Assembly (NCBI RefSeq): GCF_001427225.1
Contig: NZ_LMFH01000005.1
Span: forward strand, 733,325-797,324
Direction of reading: 5' to 3'
Length of the DNA stretch: 64,000 nucleotides
Source of the DNA: Lysobacter sp. Root494
GTDB taxonomy: Bacteria; Pseudomonadota; Gammaproteobacteria; Xanthomonadales; Xanthomonadaceae
Shown here: positions 35,005 through 43,532 of the stretch, piece after piece
Numbering within the stretch: position 1 is the first letter of the stretch
Layout of the letters: each line of letters begins with the position of its first letter
The notes under the pieces: generated by a model
The model's input: only the letters and a program-made list of their open reading frames with translations
What the model was told of the DNA's origin: nothing
Databases searched by the model: none
Position numbers and translations under genes: made by a program

Positions 35005-35341
35005 CAGTTGCTCCCTGTTGTGGTTTGCGGTGCATCGCTCGGTCCCCGATCCGCAGTTCGATCGCGGACATGCGCGAGGTTAGGAGGTGGAGCGTTAGAC
35101 CAGCGGCCAGCGAGGGTTAAAGGCGAAGTAATCGCCAATCCAATCGCAAGGGAATTTGATGCTTGTGTGCGGCGATTCCCTCGCGTGGATGACTCACGTG
35201 CATGAAGGGAGGGCTGACGTCATCCTTCCCCGGGCGCATCAACTGGAATCTCCGGCGCATTCATCACGTCCGGGGAACCCGGGCATGTCGAATATCGGCC
35301 CGTTCATTCGTCGCAGTCATATCCACCCAGGGAGAACGACG
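35005..35341. other. 337-nt intergenic region between KGG and YceI genes
   Basis: Contains the ECF42-type promoter at 35286-35312 close to the YceI gene, and a small inverted repeat (GGCGA-AGTAA-TCGCC, 35122-35136). An in-frame upstream extension of YceI from 35156 is rejected because it would cross this promoter and hide a clear signal peptide. Nothing else is recognised. Confidence 0.5.
35286..35312 (+). promoter_or_regulatory. Candidate ECF42-type promoter (copy 2)
   Basis: TGTCGA, 17 bp, CGTC, ending 29 nt before the ATG of the YceI gene. The -10 side reads TTCATTCGTCGC, identical in 12 bases to the copy at 20.1 kb. Confidence 0.75.
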
Positions 35342-35971
35342 ATGACCCGCAAGCTGCTTAACCCCGCATTCGCCTTCGTATTGCTGTTTTCCTGCGGCGC
35401 CGCCGGCGCCACGCCCAAGACCTACGAGCTCGACCCCAGCCACACCTATCCGAGCTTCGAAGCCGACCACATGGGCATGTCCCTCTGGCGCGGCAAGTTC
35501 AACCATACGACTGGCACCGTGATCCTCGATCGTGAAGAGGGCAAGGGCAGCGTCGCGGTCGAGATCGACCTCGACAGCATCGATTACGGCCAGGACGATC
35601 TGAATGCCTGGGCGCGCGGCAAGGAGTTCTTCGATACGGCATCGCATCCGAAGGCGGTGTATCGCGGCGAACTCAAGGGCTTCAAGGACGGCAAGCCCAC
35701 CGAGATAGTCGGGGCACTGACCCTGCATGGCGTTACCCGTCCGCTCACGCTGAAGATCAATTCGTTCAAGTGCCAGCCGCATCCGATGTTCAAGCGCGAC
35801 TGGTGCGGGGCCGACGCCATCGGTACGTTCAACCGCGAGGAGTTCGGCCTGTCCGCGGGCAAGGACTGGGGCTTCGACATGAACGTGACCCTGCGCATCC
35901 AGGCCGAGGCCGTGCTGCCGGCCGGCAAGGAAGACGCCGCTGCCACGGACGCGAAGAAATCCACGAAATAA
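35342..35971 (+). CDS. YceI-family periplasmic lipid-binding protein
   Basis: 209 residues from ATG 35342 (AGGGAGAACG upstream), with a signal peptide (MTRKLLNPAFAFVLLFSCGAAGA). YceI-fold motifs: YELDPSHTYPSFEADHMGMSLWRGKFNHTTG, then GSVAVEIDLDSIDYG, ASHPKAVYRG, LTLHGVTRPLTLKI and the late MNVTLRIQAEAV. The family is a lipocalin-like barrel that binds polyisoprenoid chains, for example ubiquinone precursors. A Lys/Ala-rich tail follows. It heads a two-gene unit with DUF1428 behind an ECF42-type promoter. Confidence 0.92.
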   Translation: MTRKLLNPAFAFVLLFSCGAAGATPKTYELDPSHTYPSFEADHMGMSLWRGKFNHTTGTVILDREEGKGSVAVEIDLDSIDYGQDDLNAWARGKEFFDTASHPKAVYRGELKGFKDGKPTEIVGALTLHGVTRPLTLKINSFKCQPHPMFKRDWCGADAIGTFNREEFGLSAGKDWGFDMNVTLRIQAEAVLPAGKEDAAATDAKKSTK

Positions 35972-36011
35972 GCCGTTGCGTTCCGCAACAACACACACCG
36001 AGGAGATTCGT

Positions 36012-36380
36012 ATGAGCTACGTCGATGGTTTCGTGCTGCCGGTTCCCGTCGCGAACCTGGATGCTTACAAGAAGATGGCGCGCCGCGCGGGAAAGATCTG
36101 GATGGAGCATGGCGCGCTCCAGTACATCGAATCCGTCGCCGACGACGTGCAACCGGGCAAGGTCACGTCGTTCCCGCAGGCGGTGCAGCTGAAGAAGGAT
36201 GAAGTCGTGGTGTTCGCGTGGGTGGTCTATCGCAATCGACGCGAGCGCGACCGGATCAACAAGAAGGTCATGTCCGATCCACGGTTGGCCGACATGATGG
36301 ATCCCAAGAGCCTGCCGTTCGATGGCATGCGCATGTTCTGGGGCGGTTTCAAACCTATCGTCGAGTTGAACGCGGAATAG
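36012..36380 (+). CDS. DUF1428-family protein (YbaA-like)
   Basis: 122 residues, RBS AGGAGA. Begins MSYVDGFVLPVPVANLDAYKKMA and keeps GALQYIESVADDV, then VVFAWVVYRNRRERDRINKKVMSDPRLADM and MRMFWGGFKPIVEL, which is E. coli YbaA/DUF1428 throughout. It is a ferredoxin-like dimer of unknown function. It follows YceI by 40 nt, with a small hairpin (GTTGCG-TTC-CGCAAC, 35975-35989) between the two that could adjust their relative expression. Confidence 0.9.
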   Translation: MSYVDGFVLPVPVANLDAYKKMARRAGKIWMEHGALQYIESVADDVQPGKVTSFPQAVQLKKDEVVVFAWVVYRNRRERDRINKKVMSDPRLADMMDPKSLPFDGMRMFWGGFKPIVELNAE

Positions 36381-36403
36381 TGCGTCGGCAGTCTTTGACT
36401 GCG

Positions 36404-36430
36404 TGTCGATTTTTTCTTCCCTCCATCGTC
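36404..36430 (+). promoter_or_regulatory. Candidate ECF42-type promoter (copy 3)
   Basis: TGTCGA, 17 bp, CGTC, between the DUF1428 and YciI genes, 67 nt before the YciI ATG. It could drive YciI, VOC and the sigma gene as one positively autoregulated unit. Confidence 0.75.
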
Positions 36431-36496
36431 GTTCTTGCAACAGCGCGGGTTCCCGGAAGAAGGTCCCGCGATTTCCAACCGAACAGGAGAAGGAAC

Positions 36497-36916
36497 ATGC
36501 GCGTTTTCGTGATCGTCAAAGCCTCGAAAGACTCGGAAGCCGGGGTGATGCCGGATGAAAAACTGCTCACCGACATGGGCAGGTTCAACGAGGAACTGGT
36601 CAAGGCCGGCGTGATGCTCGCGGGCGAGGGCCTGCACCCGTCATCGCGTGGCAAGCGCGTGGAGTTCTCGGGCAACAAGCGCACGGTAGTCGATGGACCC
36701 TTCAGCGAAACCAAGGAACTCGTCGCCGGCTTCTGGATCTGGCAGGTCAGCTCGATGGAAGAAGCTGTGGAGTGGGTGAAGCGCTGCCCGAACCCGCATC
36801 CCGGCGAATCCACCATCGAGATCCGTCCGGTATTCGAAGCCGAGGACTTCGGCGCAGCGCTGACACCCGAGCTCGCGGACCAGGAAGCGCGCCTGCGCGA
36901 ACAGCTGGCTCATTGA
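36497..36916 (+). CDS. YciI/DGPF-family protein in the sigma cluster
   Basis: 139 residues, strong RBS AGGAGAAGG. It shows MRVFVIVKASKDSEAG, then LLTDMGRFNEELVKAGVMLAGEGLHPS, and VVDGPFSETKELVAGFWIWQVSSMEEAVEWVKRCPNP. The DGPF signature is intact and the chain matches the proteins linked to ECF42 sigma factors. It is about 45% alike by eye with the YCII protein at 20214 around the signature. Activity is unknown; it is the first gene behind promoter copy 3. Confidence 0.92.
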   Translation: MRVFVIVKASKDSEAGVMPDEKLLTDMGRFNEELVKAGVMLAGEGLHPSSRGKRVEFSGNKRTVVDGPFSETKELVAGFWIWQVSSMEEAVEWVKRCPNPHPGESTIEIRPVFEAEDFGAALTPELADQEARLREQLAH

Positions 36917-36973
36917 AGGCAGGCTTCATTCGCCAGGCACTCCACAATCAAGTGTCAATCGAGGACAGCACAT

Positions 36974-37390
36974 ATGCAGATCAATCCCTACCTGGTCTTC
37001 AACGGCAACTGCGAGGAAGCCTTCAACTTCTACGCCCGCTGCCTGCGCGGCGAACTCGTGTCTGTGCAGCGCTTCGGCGAGACGCCAGGCTGCGAGGACA
37101 TGCCGGCTTCGCACCGCGACAAGATCATGCACGTGCGGCTGCAGGCCGGCGACCAGGTGCTGATGGCATCCGACAACCATCCCGCGCATCCGTACGAAGG
37201 CGTCAAGGGCTGCTCGATCGCGTTGAGCGTCGATGAGGCGGACGAAGCCGATCGCATCTTCAACGAACTGTCGGAAGGCGGCGCCGTGGTGATGCCGATG
37301 CAGGAAACGTTCTGGGCCAAGCGCTTCGGCATGCTCACTGACCGCTTCGGTGTGCCGTGGATGATCAACGGCGCCATGCAGGGTGGCTGA
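36974..37390 (+). CDS. VOC-family (PhnB-like) protein
   Basis: 138 residues, RBS GAGG. PhnB-like glyoxalase fold: INPYLVFNGNCEEAFNFYARCLRGELV, then MHVRLQAGDQVLMASDN, then ADEADRIFNELSEGGAVVMPMQETFWAKRFGMLTDRFGVPWMIN. The E. coli PhnB-type FG-x-L-x-DRFGVPWMIN ending is intact. It lies between YciI and the sigma gene on the same strand, so it is probably part of the ECF42 operon. Substrate unknown. Confidence 0.9.
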   Translation: MQINPYLVFNGNCEEAFNFYARCLRGELVSVQRFGETPGCEDMPASHRDKIMHVRLQAGDQVLMASDNHPAHPYEGVKGCSIALSVDEADEADRIFNELSEGGAVVMPMQETFWAKRFGMLTDRFGVPWMINGAMQGG

Positions 37391-37535
37391 TTCGCCGCGG
37401 CCCGTTCAGGGTGGGTGCGCGCCGAAGCAGGCCGCTCCCACACGGAATGTCCCGAAGCGGCGCATTCGGCGCGCCGTTTCCACCAGGATGGCCCACGCGC
37501 TTGCACCGTCATCCGTGCTTTGGTGTGATCGCCCC

Positions 37536-38831
37536 ATGGCGGACGCACCCGATAGCACCCAGAAGGCCCAGCAGCAGGTCCGGCGCACCATCGATGCGGT
37601 CTGGCGCATGGAGTCGGCGAAAGTGATCGCCAGCCTCGCGCGCATGCTGCACGACGTGGGCCTCGCGGAGGAGCTCGCGCAGGACGCGCTGGTGACCGCG
37701 CTCGAGCAGTGGCCGAAGACCGGCGTTCCCGACAACCCCGGCGCATGGCTGATGACCACGGCCAAGCACCGCGCGATCGACCGCCTGCGCCGCCACCAGC
37801 TGCAGCAGCGCAAGCACGAGGAACTCGGTTACGAGATCGAACTGCACCAGCAGGTGAGCGAAGAAGACATTGTCGATTCGCTGGATGATCCGATCGGCGA
37901 CGACCTGTTGCGCCTGGTGTTCACGGCCTGCCATCCGGTGCTCTCGCAGGATGCACGTGTCGCGCTGACCCTGCGCCTGCTGGGCGGCCTGGCTACGGAC
38001 GAGATCGCGCGCGCCTTCCTCGTTCCAGAGCCCACCATCGCGCAGCGCATCGTGCGTGCGAAGAAGACGCTGGCAGAAGCCAACGTGCCGTACGAGGTGC
38101 CGCGTGGCGAGGAGCTTGTCGAGCGCCTTTCCGCCGTGCTTTCGGTGGTCTATCTCATCTTCAACGAAGGTTATTCGGCGACCGCGGGCGATGACTGGCT
38201 GCGCCCTTCCTTGTGCGAAGACGCATTACGGCTTGGCCGCGTACTCGCAGGACTGATGCCACAGCAGGCGGAAGTGCACGGACTCGTCGCGCTGATGGAA
38301 ATCCAGGCCTCGCGCGCCAGCGCGAGAACGGGGCCGAGCGGTGAACCCATCCTCCTGCTCGACCAGGACCGCGCGCGCTGGGATCGCCTCCTGATTGGGC
38401 GCGGCCTCGCCGCGCTCGATCGCGCACAGAGGCTCGGCGGCGCGCGTGGGCCGTACGCCCTGCAGGCTGCCATTGCTTCCTGCCATGCGCGCGCGCTGAA
38501 GCCGGAAGACACCGATTGGGCGACGATCGCCGGGCTGTATGGCGAACTTGCGCGCATCACCGGTTCTCCCATCGTCGAACTCAACCGCGCAGTCGCGCTG
38601 GCCATGCTGTTTGGCCCCGCCGCCGGACTCCAGGTGGTCGATGCGCTCGCGGATGAACCCGCCCTCGCGCGCTATCACCTGTTGCCCAGCGTCCGCGGCG
38701 ACCTGCTGTTCAAGCTCGGTCGCATGGTCGAAGCCAGGAGCGAATTCGAGCGGGCCGCAGAGATGACCCGCAACGCACGCGAACGCGCATTGCTGCTGGA
38801 ACGCGCGGCGGCGTGCACGCAAGCCGATTGA
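37536..38831 (+). CDS. ECF42-type RNA polymerase sigma factor with C-terminal TPR-like extension
   Basis: 431 residues, far longer than a plain ECF sigma. Start at ATG 37536 because homologues begin just before the AVWRMESAKVIASLARM helix. Sigma-2: DVGLAEELAQDALVTALEQWP, GAWLMTTAKHRAIDRLRR. Sigma-4: RVALTLRLLGGLATDEIARAFLVPEPTIAQRIVRAKKTL. Residues about 200-431 are the helical DUF6596/TPR-like domain, with the group's conserved element YHLLPSVRGDLLFKLGR. In ECF42 this extension is needed for activity and there is no anti-sigma factor; none is seen here. Clustered with YciI and VOC genes and three matching promoters. Confidence 0.93.
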   Translation: MADAPDSTQKAQQQVRRTIDAVWRMESAKVIASLARMLHDVGLAEELAQDALVTALEQWPKTGVPDNPGAWLMTTAKHRAIDRLRRHQLQQRKHEELGYEIELHQQVSEEDIVDSLDDPIGDDLLRLVFTACHPVLSQDARVALTLRLLGGLATDEIARAFLVPEPTIAQRIVRAKKTLAEANVPYEVPRGEELVERLSAVLSVVYLIFNEGYSATAGDDWLRPSLCEDALRLGRVLAGLMPQQAEVHGLVALMEIQASRASARTGPSGEPILLLDQDRARWDRLLIGRGLAALDRAQRLGGARGPYALQAAIASCHARALKPEDTDWATIAGLYGELARITGSPIVELNRAVALAMLFGPAAGLQVVDALADEPALARYHLLPSVRGDLLFKLGRMVEARSEFERAAEMTRNARERALLLERAAACTQAD

Positions 38832-39065
38832 TCTGGTCGTCATGATGATAGTTGGCGGCGTCCCCTTGAATGCGGGGCGCTGGCCAACCCTGTCCGAATG
38901 CGGCGAGTAGCAAACCCCTACGACGCCTAGCGTCGCATCCGAAGCACAGCTTTCCACACGACAGCCTCGGCCGATGCGACGCGCATCGGACAGGAACGCT
39001 GCGTCTTCGCCGGAACACTTTCCGGCAGCTACCTCGTCCATTCATTGCACGCAGGGAGATGACCC

Positions 39066-40238
39066 ATGAAGACATCGCATCCGTTTCCGCGTCTGGCCTG
39101 CCTGGCCGCATTGCTCTGCAGTGGCACCGTCGCCGCGCAGACCACGTATCGCGTCCAGGAACTGGAATCGCTGGGCGGCACCAACGCGCGTGGCAACAGC
39201 ATCAACGACTTCGGCATCGCGTCGGGCTATTCGACTGTCGCCGACAACTCGGTTCGCCACGCAACTGCGTGGTTTGCCGGACAGAAGTTCGATCTCGGCA
39301 CGCTGGGCGATCCGCGGACCAGCAACAGCACCGTGCCGTGGCCAGTGAAGAACCTGGGCGGACTCGTCGTCGGCATCAGCCAGACCGACATCGACGACCC
39401 CAATGGGGAGTTATGGAGCTGCTTTTACTTCTTCAGTGGACCACATGCGAACAATGGCAAGGCCTGTCGCGGATTCGCATGGGGAAAGGGACGCATGCGG
39501 CCCCTGTTGCCGCTGGCGGGCGGCACCCACAGTTTCGCCGCCGGCGCGAACAACCTCGGCGAAATCGTCGGCTGGGCGGAGAACGCCGTAGCGGACGACA
39601 CCTGCGTCGCGCCACAGAAGCTGCAGTTCAAGCCGGTGACCTGGGGGCCGGGGCGCCGGGCTGCGCGCGCACTTCCGCTGATCGGCGAGGACACCTCCGG
39701 CGCCGCCACTGCGATCAATGATCGCGGGCAGATCGTCGGTATTTCCGGCATATGCGACATCGCCGTGGGTCGCTATTCGGCGGCGCACGCCGTGCTGTGG
39801 GACAACGGTCGTGCCATCGAGCTAAAGGGTTTCGACGCGCCGTACTGGAACACCCCCAACGCCATCAACCAGCGCGGCGACATCGTGGGTTTCATGGGAA
39901 CACCAGGTGATGTCGACGGCAACCTGCTGCGCGCGTTCATCCGTATGAGTAGCAGTGACACTGCCCAGCAGATCCAACCGCTGCAGGGCGACAGTTACGC
40001 CACAGCGCTATCGATCAACGAATGGCGCCAGGTCGTGGGTACCTCGTGCAAGGAAGGCGGCGTGGATTGCCGCGCGTTTCTCTGGGAGAACGGCATCACG
40101 CGCGACATCAGCCGCCAGCCGGGGTATGGCGGCGTGCTGACCAGCGCACAGGACATCAACAACTTCGGTGTGATCACGGGCCGCGCGGTGGATGCCGCCG
40201 GCGTGCGCAAGGCGTTCGTCGCGGTGCCTCTGTACTGA
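39066..40238 (+). CDS. Secreted HAF-repeat protein
   Basis: 390 residues with a signal peptide (ending GTVAAQ, residue 25). It has repeated units of the probable extracellular HAF family: SINDFGIASGYS, AGANNLGEIVGWA, AINDRGQIVGIS, AINQRGDIVGFM, SINEWRQVVGTS and DINNFGVITGRA, that is N-x2-G-x-IVG blocks about 50-60 residues apart, each followed by HA(V/F)LW. The repeats predict a six-bladed or solenoid extracellular fold. Four Cys may form disulfides. Function unknown. RBS AGGGAGATGA; a terminator follows. Confidence 0.88.
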   Translation: MKTSHPFPRLACLAALLCSGTVAAQTTYRVQELESLGGTNARGNSINDFGIASGYSTVADNSVRHATAWFAGQKFDLGTLGDPRTSNSTVPWPVKNLGGLVVGISQTDIDDPNGELWSCFYFFSGPHANNGKACRGFAWGKGRMRPLLPLAGGTHSFAAGANNLGEIVGWAENAVADDTCVAPQKLQFKPVTWGPGRRAARALPLIGEDTSGAATAINDRGQIVGISGICDIAVGRYSAAHAVLWDNGRAIELKGFDAPYWNTPNAINQRGDIVGFMGTPGDVDGNLLRAFIRMSSSDTAQQIQPLQGDSYATALSINEWRQVVGTSCKEGGVDCRAFLWENGITRDISRQPGYGGVLTSAQDINNFGVITGRAVDAAGVRKAFVAVPLY

Positions 40239-40280
40239 TCGCGATGCCACGGTCAAACCGGTCTGCCGTGGCGTCGCATT

Positions 40281-40310
40281 CAACCCCGTCGCGAGGCGGG
40301 GTTGCCTTTT
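40281..40310 (+). terminator. Rho-independent terminator of the HAF-repeat gene
   Basis: An 8-bp stem (CAACCCCG / CGGGGTTG) with an 8-nt loop, followed by CCTTTT, 42 nt after the stop. Confidence 0.8.
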
Positions 40311-40346
40311 GCACGGGAAAAGGGCCGCGGCGGGTAAAATGCGCAG

Positions 40347-41087
40347 GTGATCCTGAACATCGCCGCCTACCATTTCGTACCCATCGATGATCCTGCCGCT
40401 CTTGCGGGCCAGGTGCGCGCACTCGCCGAAGCCGGTGACCTGCGCGGCACCGTACTGGTGGCGGGCGAGGGCATCAATATTTTCCTCGCCGGCGCCGAGT
40501 CGGCGATTCGTGTGTTCCTCGATGCGCTGCGCGAAGATCCTCGCTTCGCCGGCATCGTAGTCAAGGAAAGCCGCAGCCAGGCGCAGCCGTTCGGCCGGCT
40601 CAAGGTCAAGGTGAAGAAGGAAATCATCGCCTTCCGCCGCGACCGTTCCTCGCCGCTGGAAGGCCGCGCGCCGGCCGTGCAACCCGAAGACCTCGAACGA
40701 TGGATCGGGCAGGGCCACGACGACAGCGGCCGCAAGCTGTTGCTGCTCGATACGCGCAATCGCGAGGAGATCGAACACGGGACCTTCAGCGGCGCGCTGA
40801 CGCTGCCGATCGACAACTTCACCGACCTGCCGGAAGCGTTGACGCCACATCGCAGCGCGCTCGCCGATGCTGTCGTGGTCAGCTTCTGTACTGGCGGCAT
40901 CCGCTGCGAGAAGGCTGCGCTGTGGATGCAGGCCGAAGGCATGGACAACGTGCTGCAGCTCGAGGGAGGCATCCTGGGCTACTTCGAGCGGGTCGGTGGC
41001 TTTGGTTACGACGGACGCTGTTTCGTGTTCGACGAACGTGTTGCCCTGGATGCGGAATTGAAGCCGCTGGTTGACGCGACGGAGTGA
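40347..41087 (+). CDS. trhO: tRNA uridine(34) hydroxylase TrhO (YceA), rhodanese-type
   Basis: 246 residues from a GTG start. The N-terminal acylphosphatase-like part (LRGTVLVAGEGINIFLAG) precedes a rhodanese domain with the active-site loop CTGGIRCEKAALWM and LEGGILGYFE. TrhO is known to hydroxylate U34 of tRNA in an oxygen-dependent route to 5-methoxy/5-carboxymethoxyuridine. Length is somewhat short of the E. coli protein, lacking its C-terminal Cys-rich extension, which is normal for the short form. Confidence 0.92.
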   Translation: MILNIAAYHFVPIDDPAALAGQVRALAEAGDLRGTVLVAGEGINIFLAGAESAIRVFLDALREDPRFAGIVVKESRSQAQPFGRLKVKVKKEIIAFRRDRSSPLEGRAPAVQPEDLERWIGQGHDDSGRKLLLLDTRNREEIEHGTFSGALTLPIDNFTDLPEALTPHRSALADAVVVSFCTGGIRCEKAALWMQAEGMDNVLQLEGGILGYFERVGGFGYDGRCFVFDERVALDAELKPLVDATE

Positions 41088-41130
41088 ACGGCTCACCAGC
41101 GTTACGACAGAATTCACTGCGAGGTATTCG

Positions 41131-41964
41131 ATGAACCGTGATCGCAATCCGCAAGCCGAGCAGATGGGCGACGAGTCAATGGCGCGCAACCTCGCGCACC
41201 AGGCTGAAGCGATCTGGCCGCAGGAGGAGCGCCTGTTCGACCGGTATGGACTGGCCGGGGCGATCCGCATCCTCGACCTCGGCTGCGGCACCGGCGAGAT
41301 CACCCGGCGTCTCGCGTCGCGCTATTCGCAGGCCGCGCTGGTGGGCATCGACATCCTCGAGGGCAATCTCGCGATCGCGCGGCGCGGCAGCATGGCGTTC
41401 GCGGAGCGCATCGTTTACGAGCAGGGTGATGCCTTCGCGCTGCAACACGTGGACGCCAGTTTCGACCTGGTCGTCTGCCGGCACATGTCGCAGGCGGTGC
41501 CGGACTTTCCCTTGGTACTGGCCGAAATCACGCGCGTGCTGAAGCCCGGCGGCTGGCTGCACCTGTTGTCGGAAGATTACGGAATGCTGCACATGCCGGT
41601 GGTCGAGCGCGATGGCAAGCGCTTCGATCCGGACCGCTTCTGGAACGAGAATGCGGTGGCGTACCTGCAGAGCATCGGTTGCGATGGCCGCGTCGGCCGG
41701 CATTCACCGGCACTGCTCGCGAATGCCGGTTACGAGGCGATCGCGCTGGACTACGTCAACGTCGATACGCTTCGGGTAGATCGCGGCACCTTTGCCGGAA
41801 TCATGCGCGCGTGGCGCGATGGCTATTCCGAAGTGCTTTCCCAGGCGTCCGGACGAACGGTGGCGGAGGTGGGTGCCGATTTCGACACGATCATTTCGAC
41901 GATCGAGACGCCGCCGCATTACGCGGTTTGGCATGTGCCGGTGGTTTCCGGAAGGAAGCCGTAG
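41131..41964 (+). CDS. Class I SAM-dependent methyltransferase
   Basis: 277 residues from ATG 41131 (GCGAGG upstream). Motif I is IRILDLGCGTGEITRRLA; DIL-E is the acidic ribose-binding position; FDLVVCRHMSQAVPDFPLVLAEITRVLKPGGWLHLL gives motifs IV-VI. The substrate domain (about 155-277) is not specific enough to name a target. The gene lies downstream of trhO on the same strand but with a 43-nt gap and no sign of functional link. The REP-like element follows its end. Confidence 0.88.
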   Translation: MNRDRNPQAEQMGDESMARNLAHQAEAIWPQEERLFDRYGLAGAIRILDLGCGTGEITRRLASRYSQAALVGIDILEGNLAIARRGSMAFAERIVYEQGDAFALQHVDASFDLVVCRHMSQAVPDFPLVLAEITRVLKPGGWLHLLSEDYGMLHMPVVERDGKRFDPDRFWNENAVAYLQSIGCDGRVGRHSPALLANAGYEAIALDYVNVDTLRVDRGTFAGIMRAWRDGYSEVLSQASGRTVAEVGADFDTIISTIETPPHYAVWHVPVVSGRKP

Positions 41965-42054
41965 CGGGTCGCATGGTTCTGAGTTGAGCAGAGCCGCGGC
42001 GGGGCCAATTGCCGCAGTTCTGTGCTCTGTGTTTTGTGCCCTGGCGCTTTTGCT

Positions 42055-42165
42055 CGTCATTCCCGCGAAAGCGGGAATCCAGCGACTTTGCTCTGGCTCT
42101 TGGAAAGGATTTCGTGGAAGAGGCAACGGCAAAGTCGCTGGATTCCCGCCTTCGCGGGAATGACG
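42055..42165. repeat. 111-bp palindromic REP/MITE-like element
   Basis: Two 36-bp arms (42055-42090 and 42130-42165) are inverted copies differing at one base. Each arm contains its own hairpin (TTCCCGC-GAAA-GCGGGAA in the left arm). The outer ends read CGTCATTCCCGCG. The 39-bp middle has CTCTT...AAGAG symmetry. No ORF. This type of CGTCATTCCCGCG palindrome is widespread in xanthomonads. It lies between convergent genes, where it may also stop transcription both ways. Confidence 0.9.
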
Positions 42166-42187
42166 ATTCAATATCGAGCCTTCGAAA

Positions 42188-43429
42188 TCAGCGCCGCAAC
42201 CAATCCACAGCACCACGCCCCGCGCGCAACCCGCTCGCGAAACACGCCGTCAGCAGATAACCACCCGTCGGTGCTTCCCAGTCGAGCATCTCGCCCGCAC
42301 AGAACAGGCCGGGATTCGACTTCACCATCAGCGCATCGTCCAACGCTTCCAGGCGCACGCCACCCGCACTGCTGATGGCTTCGGCAATCGGGCGCGGACG
42401 CAGCAACGTGAGCGGAAACCGCTTGATGGCCGTAGCAACCGCGCCGGGGGCGTCCAGTTGCGGCTTCGATAGCACTTCCCTCAGCAGCGCCGCTTTCACG
42501 CCGGTGAGGCCGGTCTGCCTGCGCAGGTGCTCGCTGAAGCTGCGGCCGGAGCGCGGCTTCGCGAGATCCTGTTCCAGACGCGAGAGCTCACGTCCCGGCG
42601 CGAGGTCGAGATGCAAGGTGGCTTCGCCGTCTCGCGCGATGATGTCGCGAAGCGCGGCGGAGAGCGCATAGACCAGGCTGCCTTCGATGCCGGTCGCGGT
42701 GAGCACGCATTCGCCCTGCAGCGCGTGCTCGTTGCCTTGCAGGTCGCGCCAGTGCGCGATCACCGGCTTCAGCGGCGCTCCCTCGAAGCGTTGCGACAGG
42801 TGCTCGCTCCAGCCGATGTCGAAGCCGCAGTTCGACGGTTGTAGCGGTGCGACCTCGACACCGTCCTGCTGCAACCACGGTACCCATGCACCGTCGGAGC
42901 CGAGTTCGGGCCAGCTGCCGCCGCCAAGCGTGAGCACGGTGGCGGCCGTTTCCACGATGATTTCGCCCTCCGGGGTTTCGAAGCGCAGCGCACCGCGCTC
43001 GTTCCATCCGGTCCAACGGTGATGCACATGGAAGCGCACTCCCTGATCGCGCAGGCGCCGGACCCAGCCACGCAGCAGCGGTGCGGCCTTGCGATCCATC
43101 GGGAATACGCGGCCCGACGTACCGACGTAAGTCTCGACACCAAAGCCGCGCGCCCATTCGCGCAACGCATCCGCATTGAAGGCGTCGAGCCAACGCGCAA
43201 CCTCGCTCTGCCGCGATCCGTACCGCGTGTCGAAGGCAGGACGCGACTCGCTATGCGTGAGATTCAATCCACCCTTGCCGGCGATGAGGAACTTGCGTCC
43301 GACCGAACCCTTGCCTTCGTAGAGATCGACTTCGATGCCCGCAGAGCGCGCGACTTCGGCCGCCATCAGACCGGCTGGTCCGCCGCCGATGATGACCAGG
43401 CCAGGAGAAGTGAATGCAGGAGGCGACAT
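42188..43429 (-). CDS. HI0933-family flavoprotein (TIGR03862-type)
   Basis: 413 residues. FAD site LVIIGGGPAGLMAAEVARSAGIEVDLYEG, then GSVGRKFLIAGKGGLNLTH, a variant of the GKKILxSGGGRCN block in which the CN is replaced, and the C-terminal closing motif NPGLFCAGEMLDWEAPTGGYLLTACFASG. The GGLNLTH form marks the TIGR03862 subgroup, different from BaiN at 29727. Substrate unknown. The ATG at 43429 is chosen by family length. Confidence 0.9.
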   Translation of the reverse strand: MSPPAFTSPGLVIIGGGPAGLMAAEVARSAGIEVDLYEGKGSVGRKFLIAGKGGLNLTHSESRPAFDTRYGSRQSEVARWLDAFNADALREWARGFGVETYVGTSGRVFPMDRKAAPLLRGWVRRLRDQGVRFHVHHRWTGWNERGALRFETPEGEIIVETAATVLTLGGGSWPELGSDGAWVPWLQQDGVEVAPLQPSNCGFDIGWSEHLSQRFEGAPLKPVIAHWRDLQGNEHALQGECVLTATGIEGSLVYALSAALRDIIARDGEATLHLDLAPGRELSRLEQDLAKPRSGRSFSEHLRRQTGLTGVKAALLREVLSKPQLDAPGAVATAIKRFPLTLLRPRPIAEAISSAGGVRLEALDDALMVKSNPGLFCAGEMLDWEAPTGGYLLTACFASGLRAGRGAVDWLRR

Positions 43430-43532
43430 CGCGCGACGGCAGCAGAGGGCGGCACATTATGCGGCGCATCCATGGCATGGGCCATGCGCACTCAGGTATC
43501 GTCGGAATGGTTTCGACTATCCGGTACGCACG

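Noticed and set aside
35156-35341. In-frame N-terminal extension of the YceI gene
   Set aside because: It would cross the ECF42-type promoter and place the signal peptide in the interior.
37391-37535. ECF42-type promoter directly before the sigma gene
   Set aside because: No TGTCGA is present; only TGTCCC is seen. The sigma gene more likely depends on the promoter at 36404.
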